A DNA stretch of 36,928 nucleotides from a virus: positions 1 through 36,928 of the IMG/VR virus record IMGVR_UViG_3300046003_003542. One strand, given 5' to 3'. Positions 31,591-36,928 of the stretch are shown here, in pieces (within the stretch, counting starts at the first letter, position 1; each line of letters opens with the position of its first letter). The notes under the pieces were generated by a model that did no database searches, was not told the DNA's origin, and saw nothing but the letters and a program-made list of their open reading frames with translations. The position numbers and the translations under genes are program-made.

Positions 31591-33782
31591 TGAATTCTTT
31601 TACTAGAATATTATTAGAAGATCTTTTAGAAATAAAAAATCAGGATTATATTATTTATTTTGATATAGATGATACTTTGACTGATTATTCTAATCGTTTA
31701 GGTAATATGATTATTACTGATCCTGAAACAGGAGAAAAACGTCCTATTAAATCTACAGATACTGTTGATAATATTGAATTTTGGACTAGTGCTAAATGGT
31801 TACCTGGTTCTAAACAAATGTTTGATTTTGCTAAAAATAATTTTAGTAATGTAGAAATACTTTCTGCTGTTCCTGAATTATCTAAAGCAAATAAAGAACT
31901 AACAGGTAAAAGATTTTTTGATGATCCTATTAATGGTAAAATAGAATGGTTAAATAAAAATATAGGATCAATAAAAACCATTTGGACTAAATCTGGAAAA
32001 GAAAAAGCAATTTATGCTACTCCTAATACTATTTTAATAGATGATAAACCAGAAAATATTAAAGCATTTAAACAAGCTGGTGGTATTGGTATTTTAATGG
32101 ATACTCCTCAAAATGTTATAAATAAACTTAATGATTTATTAGAGGGAAAAGAAATAACTCAAGAGGGTATTATAGATGATACTAAATCTAAATTAAAAAA
32201 ATTTATTCTTGCTGTTAAACAAGAAGGTCAAGAAACAAGAGCAGCTGTAGGATTAATTATTAAATCAGCTAAAGGTGAAATTACTTTAACAGATGAGCAG
32301 AAAAAACAAATTGGTGAACAATTAAAAGATATTCTAAAATTAGTAGGTTTAACTGCTATTGCTACTTTACCAGGTGGATTTATTGTAGGTGCTTTAATTA
32401 AATTATTTAAAGCCGAACATTTAATTACCCCATCATCAATGATGAATGAAGATATTGATCCTCTAGAAGCAACTACATTTGTTGGTTCTGTTCAAACTAT
32501 AGTAGATGGTAAACGTGATGTTGGATATATTGCTTTAAAAAATATACCTAAAGACGAAATTGAACAAATAAAAACATTAGTTTCGGATAATAATTTAAAA
32601 ATACTTTCTGTTAAAGGTGATCAAAAACCTACTATTATATATAAAGCAGATAAAGAATTAGAAGCTAAAGAATTAAAAGATATAGCTGAAAAATATAATG
32701 GTTATCTATCAATTAAAGCTACTGAAGAAGAATCTAGAAGAATAGGTGAAATTTTAGGATATAGCAAAGAAAGTATAGATAAATACATTGAAAAACATAA
32801 AGCATCTAATATTAAAGAAATAGTAACAGCTACAGAAGTTATTTGTGATAACTGTGGTTGGGAATGGCCTATAGCAGATGGTGGTGATGACTTATATATT
32901 TGCCATAAATGTGGACATGATAATAATCCTGATTTAGAAGAAGGTAGAAAAAAGAAATCTGATCCTAAAAAAGGAACAGGTAAAAAACCAGAAGGTTCAG
33001 GTCGTAGATTATACACAGATGAAGATCCTAAAGACACAGTTAGTATTAAATTTAAAACTAAAGAAGATATTGTTGATACTTTAAATAAAACGTCTTTTAA
33101 AGCTAAACCGCATGCTCGTCAATCTCAAGTAATTAATTTAATTCATCAACGAGTAAGAGCAGCTTACGGTAAAGCAAAAGATCCTGAAGTAAAAGCAAGA
33201 TTAAAACGTGCTTTAGATTATATTGAAAAACGTAAAGAAATGTCTAAAAAGAAGACAGAACGTTTAAATAAAATGAAAGAAGCTTCTGACCCACAAGCAG
33301 GTACAGCTTTACCATATGGTTCAGGATTTGCACCCGTTAAAGAAAATGACCCGTTTGGTTTAAATGAACTAGCACGACAATTTATTGACGAAACTTTAAA
33401 AGAAACTTGGAAACCCGAGGAATCTTTCGTATCTTTATCTAAATATATGATTGACAATGGAATGAATATTAAACCATTGCCTAAAATAAAGGTTATATCG
33501 GATGATAAAGACAACGCATCCAATCTTTTGGGCAAAACAGCTTACTACAATCCTACAGAAAAATCTATTACTCTGTATACTATGGATAGACACCCAAAAG
33601 ATATATTGCGTTCGTTTGCTCATGAAATGGTCCACCACGAACAAAATTTAGAAGGTAGATTAGGTAATATTAATACTACCAATACTAGTGAAGATGGTCA
33701 TTTAGATAAAATTGAAAGAGAAGCAATTGAAATAGGGGGTATTATGTTACGTAATTGGGAAGATAGTATAAAAAATGTATAA
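31590..33782 (+). CDS. Multidomain fusion: HAD-like, LETM1-like, zinc ribbon and HExxH metallopeptidase (730 aa)
   Basis: Residues 1-16 are a leader with L-x-E sites (E10, E14). Residues about 19-190 are a HAD-like domain: D25-I-D27-D28 in YFDIDDTLTDY, and ILIDDKPEN later. Residues about 227-275 match a LETM1-like segment (EITLTDEQKKQIGEQLKDIL, then GLTAIATLPGG), with a hydrophobic stretch. A zinc ribbon has C419, C422, C438, C441 (CDNCGWEWP ... CHKCG). Residues about 453-485 (KKGTGKKPEGSGRRLYTDED) look like DUF5872. The C-terminus has H678-E-x-x-H682 in AHEMVHHEQ, with EREAIEIGG further on as a possible third ligand, typical of a zinc peptidase. Target unknown. Confidence 0.75.
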   Translation: MNSFTRILLEDLLEIKNQDYIIYFDIDDTLTDYSNRLGNMIITDPETGEKRPIKSTDTVDNIEFWTSAKWLPGSKQMFDFAKNNFSNVEILSAVPELSKANKELTGKRFFDDPINGKIEWLNKNIGSIKTIWTKSGKEKAIYATPNTILIDDKPENIKAFKQAGGIGILMDTPQNVINKLNDLLEGKEITQEGIIDDTKSKLKKFILAVKQEGQETRAAVGLIIKSAKGEITLTDEQKKQIGEQLKDILKLVGLTAIATLPGGFIVGALIKLFKAEHLITPSSMMNEDIDPLEATTFVGSVQTIVDGKRDVGYIALKNIPKDEIEQIKTLVSDNNLKILSVKGDQKPTIIYKADKELEAKELKDIAEKYNGYLSIKATEEESRRIGEILGYSKESIDKYIEKHKASNIKEIVTATEVICDNCGWEWPIADGGDDLYICHKCGHDNNPDLEEGRKKKSDPKKGTGKKPEGSGRRLYTDEDPKDTVSIKFKTKEDIVDTLNKTSFKAKPHARQSQVINLIHQRVRAAYGKAKDPEVKARLKRALDYIEKRKEMSKKKTERLNKMKEASDPQAGTALPYGSGFAPVKENDPFGLNELARQFIDETLKETWKPEESFVSLSKYMIDNGMNIKPLPKIKVISDDKDNASNLLGKTAYYNPTEKSITLYTMDRHPKDILRSFAHEMVHHEQNLEGRLGNINTTNTSEDGHLDKIEREAIEIGGIMLRNWEDSIKNV

Positions 33783-34323
33783 ATTAACAGATCTATATAA
33801 ACAAATTAAAGAGGAAGCTACTGAAGGTCCTCAATCACAATATAAAATTTATTGTGATATGGATGGTGTTTTAGTTGACTTTGATAAAGGTTATCAAGCA
33901 TTAACAGGTAAAGAAACACACCACGTTGATGTTCAAGGTAAAAACGAATTTTGGGATGCTTTTAGAAGTGGTCTTGAAAATAAAAAAATGCAAGAAAAAG
34001 ACTATTGGGCAAACTTACAATGGATGCCTGATGGTAAAGAATTATGGGATCATATTAAACAATATAAACCCACATTACTTTCAGCGCCTTCTAGAGATCC
34101 ACAATCACGTTGGGGTAAACGTATTTGGGTTAAGAAAAATATCCCAGGTACTCCATTGATTTTAGCATACGCTGAAACAAAAAAGAATTATGCTAAAAAG
34201 GATTCAATACTTATAGACGATAGAGCTTCTAATATTTCTGACTGGAATGCAGCTGGAGGTATTGGAATTTTACATACATCAACAGCAACAACATTAGATA
34301 AATTAAGCGAATATGGCATTTAG
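33775..34323 (+). CDS. HAD-superfamily phosphatase/nucleotidase-like protein with leader
   Basis: The protein has 182 residues. The leader MYKLTDLYKQIKEE has an I-x-E site (I11-K12-E13), followed by a spacer and the HAD core: D28-x-D30 in YCDMDGVLVDF, S103 in LLSAPS, and D148/D149 in SILIDDRASN. The compact size and lid fit 5'(3')-nucleotidase-like phosphatases. The ending GGIGILHTSTATTLDKL resembles the HAD end of the 730-residue protein (GGIGILMDTPQNVINKL), which suggests a duplication. It overlaps both neighbours (8 nt and 11 nt). The substrate is probably a nucleotide but this is not proved. Confidence 0.8.
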   Translation: MYKLTDLYKQIKEEATEGPQSQYKIYCDMDGVLVDFDKGYQALTGKETHHVDVQGKNEFWDAFRSGLENKKMQEKDYWANLQWMPDGKELWDHIKQYKPTLLSAPSRDPQSRWGKRIWVKKNIPGTPLILAYAETKKNYAKKDSILIDDRASNISDWNAAGGIGILHTSTATTLDKLSEYGI

Positions 34324-34645
34324 AAGAGTAGTACTTACAGGAGACAGGATTAAAGAAACAGAAGAAGACGTAAAACGTTTATTTTCTACAGATGTATTCA
34401 AACGCAATTATGCTGGTTTGAAAACGTCTATTAAGCAAGGTGCTAAAGCAGACACAATCGTCGTTGATATTAACGGTGAGGGCGCTGATACGGTAGCTAA
34501 AAAAGTAAAAGATGTTGGTAATAAATTTAAAGTAAAAGCAGTTATTAAAACTGAAAAACCAATGACAGCTACAAGTGAATCAAAAATTACTAAATCTGCT
34601 TTAAAGGAAATAATTAAAGCTGAAATTAAAAATATATTAAAATAA
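34313..34645 (+). CDS. Small protein with C-terminal amphipathic helix, unknown
   Basis: This 110-residue basic protein has a helical N-terminus (DRIKETEEDVKRLFST), a strand-helix-strand middle (TIVVDINGEGADTVAKKVKD ... KVKAVIKT), and a final helix ALKEIIKAEIKNILK. That helix resembles the N-terminus of the 9006 protein and may be a docking tag. It overlaps the HAD gene by 11 nt, so it is coupled to it, and its stop overlaps the next start (TAATG). No enzyme motif. Function unknown. Confidence 0.55.
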   Translation: MAFRRVVLTGDRIKETEEDVKRLFSTDVFKRNYAGLKTSIKQGAKADTIVVDINGEGADTVAKKVKDVGNKFKVKAVIKTEKPMTATSESKITKSALKEIIKAEIKNILK

Positions 34646-35214
34646 TGAGCAACGATTCGGTTTTAAAAAAAGAGTTTAAACAAAATGACGTACAACGTCT
34701 TCGTAACCTTGTTCAAGGTAAATACGGTGACCGTACTTCTATGGGAACTGGTTATAGTAAAGCAAAAGAATTTCATGATGAGGGTGATATTTGGGAAGAA
34801 AGTGGTCGACAATGGACTATCAAAAATGGTGTTAAACAAAACATCACAAAATTGGATAAGGCAAAAGAAGGTATTGTTTTACCATTATTTTGTCCTACTT
34901 GTTCTAAATCAACTAAACCACATTTAGATAAAAAATGGTTTATAATGTATGGGCATTGTTTTAACTGCCAAGTAGATTTTGAACATAAACTTAAAAAAGA
35001 AGGTAAATTACAAGAATTTGAAAAAGATATAATCAATCAACATTTAGATGGTGTTACTAAAGATTTTGAAATTTGGTTTGAAGAATTAATCAATACTAAA
35101 GACGAATTTATAACAGAAGCAGGTGATATTGAAAAATGGGATGGTAGTGGTAAAGAACAGTTGTTAAAATACAAGCAGGAGGCCTTGGAATACCTCCAGA
35201 AACAAAAGAAATAA
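34645..35214 (+). CDS. Zinc-ribbon phage protein, conserved type
   Basis: The protein has 189 residues. The N-terminus (VQRLRNLVQGKYGDRTSMGT ... DIWEESGRQWTIKNGVKQN) matches, from memory, a conserved family in marine T4-like phages. C83/C86 (CPTC) and C105/C108 (CFNC) form a probable zinc ribbon. The C-terminal half is helical and acidic. No leader like those of the neighbouring proteins is seen. A role in transcription or protein binding is possible but unproved. One-base overlaps exist on both sides. Confidence 0.65.
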   Translation: MSNDSVLKKEFKQNDVQRLRNLVQGKYGDRTSMGTGYSKAKEFHDEGDIWEESGRQWTIKNGVKQNITKLDKAKEGIVLPLFCPTCSKSTKPHLDKKWFIMYGHCFNCQVDFEHKLKKEGKLQEFEKDIINQHLDGVTKDFEIWFEELINTKDEFITEAGDIEKWDGSGKEQLLKYKQEALEYLQKQKK

Positions 35215-35831
35215 TGACAACACTATCAATGATAACAACTATTATTGTGGCTCTTATAACAGCCGTAATTGGACCATTAGTAATGACTTGGGTACAATTA
35301 AAATTAGCAAATAAACCAAAAATATCACCTGTTAAAGAAGCAATTGATTTAAACGAATTAGTCGATAATCAATTAGATATGATGATGGATGAATTAGATT
35401 GTAGTAGAATATGGATTGGACAATTCCACAATGGTGGACATTTTTACCCAACAGGTAAATCAATCCAGAAATTTTCTATATTTTACGAAAAATTAACTCC
35501 AACAACGTCTGCAATTCAGCATATATTCCAACAAATCCCCGTATCATTATTTCCAAAAGCATTGTCTAAATTATATAAAGACGGCGAATTAGGTATTGTT
35601 AATTATGATACTGACGAAACATATGATTTAAGTATGTTTGCTAAAGATTATAATACTAAATCTTTTTATATGTTAGCCATAGATGATTTAGATGATCATT
35701 TTATTGGTGTAATGGGTATTTCATTTAATGACAAAGAACATAGATTATCCAAAGAAGAATGGATATTTATACGTCAGAAGGTGGGTGCCATTGGTTCTCT
35801 ATTAACCGGATATTTAAATAAGAAAAAATAA
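35214..35831 (+). CDS. Membrane-anchored GAF-like protein
   Basis: This 205-residue protein has one N-terminal membrane segment (about residues 5-28), then a cytoplasmic body: CSRIWIGQFHNGGHFYPTG, then SIFYEKLTPTTSAIQHIF, then SFYMLAIDDLDDHFIGVMGI. The strand-helix layout and the start and end of this body suggest a GAF-like sensory fold, although I cannot confirm it. No kinase or cyclase domain follows. It is coupled to both neighbours by TAATG overlaps. A phage-coded membrane sensor or an inner-membrane exclusion protein are possible; neither is shown. Confidence 0.6.
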   Translation: MTTLSMITTIIVALITAVIGPLVMTWVQLKLANKPKISPVKEAIDLNELVDNQLDMMMDELDCSRIWIGQFHNGGHFYPTGKSIQKFSIFYEKLTPTTSAIQHIFQQIPVSLFPKALSKLYKDGELGIVNYDTDETYDLSMFAKDYNTKSFYMLAIDDLDDHFIGVMGISFNDKEHRLSKEEWIFIRQKVGAIGSLLTGYLNKKK

Positions 35832-36928
35832 TGAAAGACTTAGAAAAAATTAAAGAATTCTTTTTAAAAGATAGAGCAATGACTGCAGCTTACGAAGGTA
35901 ACACAGAATATTTTAAACCCGTAATTCGTAAGGATAAAAACTCCCCATCTATTTTATATGTTGATATAGCTTACCCAGAAGGTTCAGGCGTTTTATCTAT
36001 TGGTGGATCTAAAACTATGTCGGGTCAAGATAGAGAAACAGGTGCTGAAAAAGCAATGAAAGATGGTGAAAAAATTAGACAAATATTATTATCAAAATAT
36101 AACATTGAAGATAGTGATGTAAATGATTTAAAAAATGGTATAGTACAAGTATTTGCCGTATCAGATGATTTTGCTAAAATGTCTACTCCTTCATTAAATG
36201 AAAACTTTCCAGGCCCAGGTGAAGTAGTAGATGCTAAATATCTAAATAATGCTATGTTAGATTATTTTAACAGAATGAATATTAAATTATTGATTAATAC
36301 TAAAACTGAAAAAGGAATTAAAGGTGGTGTTGGTACAATGTATGGTGATTTAGTTTTTAATGGAGACGATATCAAGTTAAAAGATATTGTAAGTGTTGAA
36401 ATTATAGAATCATCAATAAGTGAAGCTAAAAAAGAAGATAAAGTAGATACCATCACAATGGATGTTCCTTTGTTTATTCGTATGTTAGAATATTCAAGAG
36501 AAGATGCTGCTGAGGATATGGATTTACATGATGTTACTGAAAAAGCAATTTCATTAGGTAAAGAAAGAGGTATCTTACAAATGGATGATTATGATGAAAT
36601 TATAGGTACTACTGAAAAAGTAGTTAAAGAAGAAGTAAGTTTTCTTTCTTTAAAAGATGATAATCCATTTGATGATATCCCTTCAATAGAAATTCAACTT
36701 ATAGACGATAAAGAAGGCATTAGCTCTCCTAAGGCATTTGTAAATATTAGTTCTATGGGTCATGGTGGTGAAAACGGTAAAATGGAAATCCTAAAAAACA
36801 ACCCAGCCTTACAAGATAAGGTAATGAAAGAACTACAAATAGAATTTCAAAAAACATTTAGAAGAGTTATCCATAGTATATTAGGAGAACCATTTGGATT
36901 AGATGAGAAAAAAGTTAAAGCTGAAAAA
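35831..36928 (+). CDS. Phage-conserved-type protein, 3' end outside window
   Basis: The frame is open from ATG 35831 (overlapping the previous stop as TAATG) to the last base, giving 366 residues without a stop. The first 120 residues contain SILYVDIAYPEGSGVLSIGG. Residues about 211-260 (DVPLFIRMLEYSREDAAEDM ... LGKERGILQMDDYDEIIG) match a segment I associate with DUF5661-like structural or packaged proteins of T4-like phages, though this is from memory. A later part has QLIDDKEGISSPKAFVNISS. No leader of the (L/I)-x-E type is evident at the start. The product continues beyond the window. Confidence 0.65.
   Translation, partial: MKDLEKIKEFFLKDRAMTAAYEGNTEYFKPVIRKDKNSPSILYVDIAYPEGSGVLSIGGSKTMSGQDRETGAEKAMKDGEKIRQILLSKYNIEDSDVNDLKNGIVQVFAVSDDFAKMSTPSLNENFPGPGEVVDAKYLNNAMLDYFNRMNIKLLINTKTEKGIKGGVGTMYGDLVFNGDDIKLKDIVSVEIIESSISEAKKEDKVDTITMDVPLFIRMLEYSREDAAEDMDLHDVTEKAISLGKERGILQMDDYDEIIGTTEKVVKEEVSFLSLKDDNPFDDIPSIEIQLIDDKEGISSPKAFVNISSMGHGGENGKMEILKNNPALQDKVMKELQIEFQKTFRRVIHSILGEPFGLDEKKVKAEK

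Overview
This AT-rich window looks like part of a T4-like (contractile-tailed, myovirus-type) phage genome. Essentially every gene lies on the + strand, packed head to tail. The phage assignment rests on a gp55-like late sigma factor, a gp5-like hub/spike, gp25-like and gp6-like baseplate wedge proteins, very large fibre proteins and a CHC2/Toprim primase. A Bacteroidota (probably aquatic flavobacterial) host is an inference. It is based on the near absence of Shine-Dalgarno sequences, A-rich leaders, a signal peptide ending in FAQ, and the general character of the fibre and baseplate families.

Layout. (1) 1-2860: an outer-membrane-like protein cut by the window edge, a secreted C-type lectin with a dockerin-like motif, two small fibre-type proteins and a protein with a hydrophobic N-terminus. 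(2) 2930-3792: a holin-like protein and a lysin, closed by a terminator. (3) 3934-6423: small conserved phage proteins, an HD phosphohydrolase and the gp55-like sigma factor. (4) 6458-13151: the baseplate block (spike, hydrophobic hub protein, gp25, gp6, DNRLRE-like protein). (5) 13151-27010: a 1871-residue tail protein, three virion proteins and two collagen-like fibres of 431 and 1347 residues, with a strong terminator between the fibres. (6) 27034-36928: a GIY-YIG nuclease, two related small proteins, a terminator, primase, a PD-(D/E)XK nuclease, then a run of short-leader proteins (P-loop kinase, a coiled-coil protein, a 730-residue HAD/LETM1-like/zinc-ribbon/metallopeptidase fusion, a second HAD protein) and conserved phage proteins up to the window end.

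How it works together. The motif AATATTTATAA recurs at gene junctions, six times with an exact TATTTATA core and three times as a near match. It is the best candidate for the promoter read by the gp55-like sigma factor at 5713, although its core is the reverse complement of the T4 late box TATAAATA. Many genes are coupled through TAATG or ATGA stop-start overlaps. Region 6 is the most unusual. Six proteins with unrelated bodies begin with short amphipathic leaders carrying an (L/I)-x-E site, as expected for T4-type capsid-targeting sequences cut by a prohead protease. I read this as a possible set of enzymes packaged in the head and delivered with the DNA. This is a hypothesis, not something the sequence proves.
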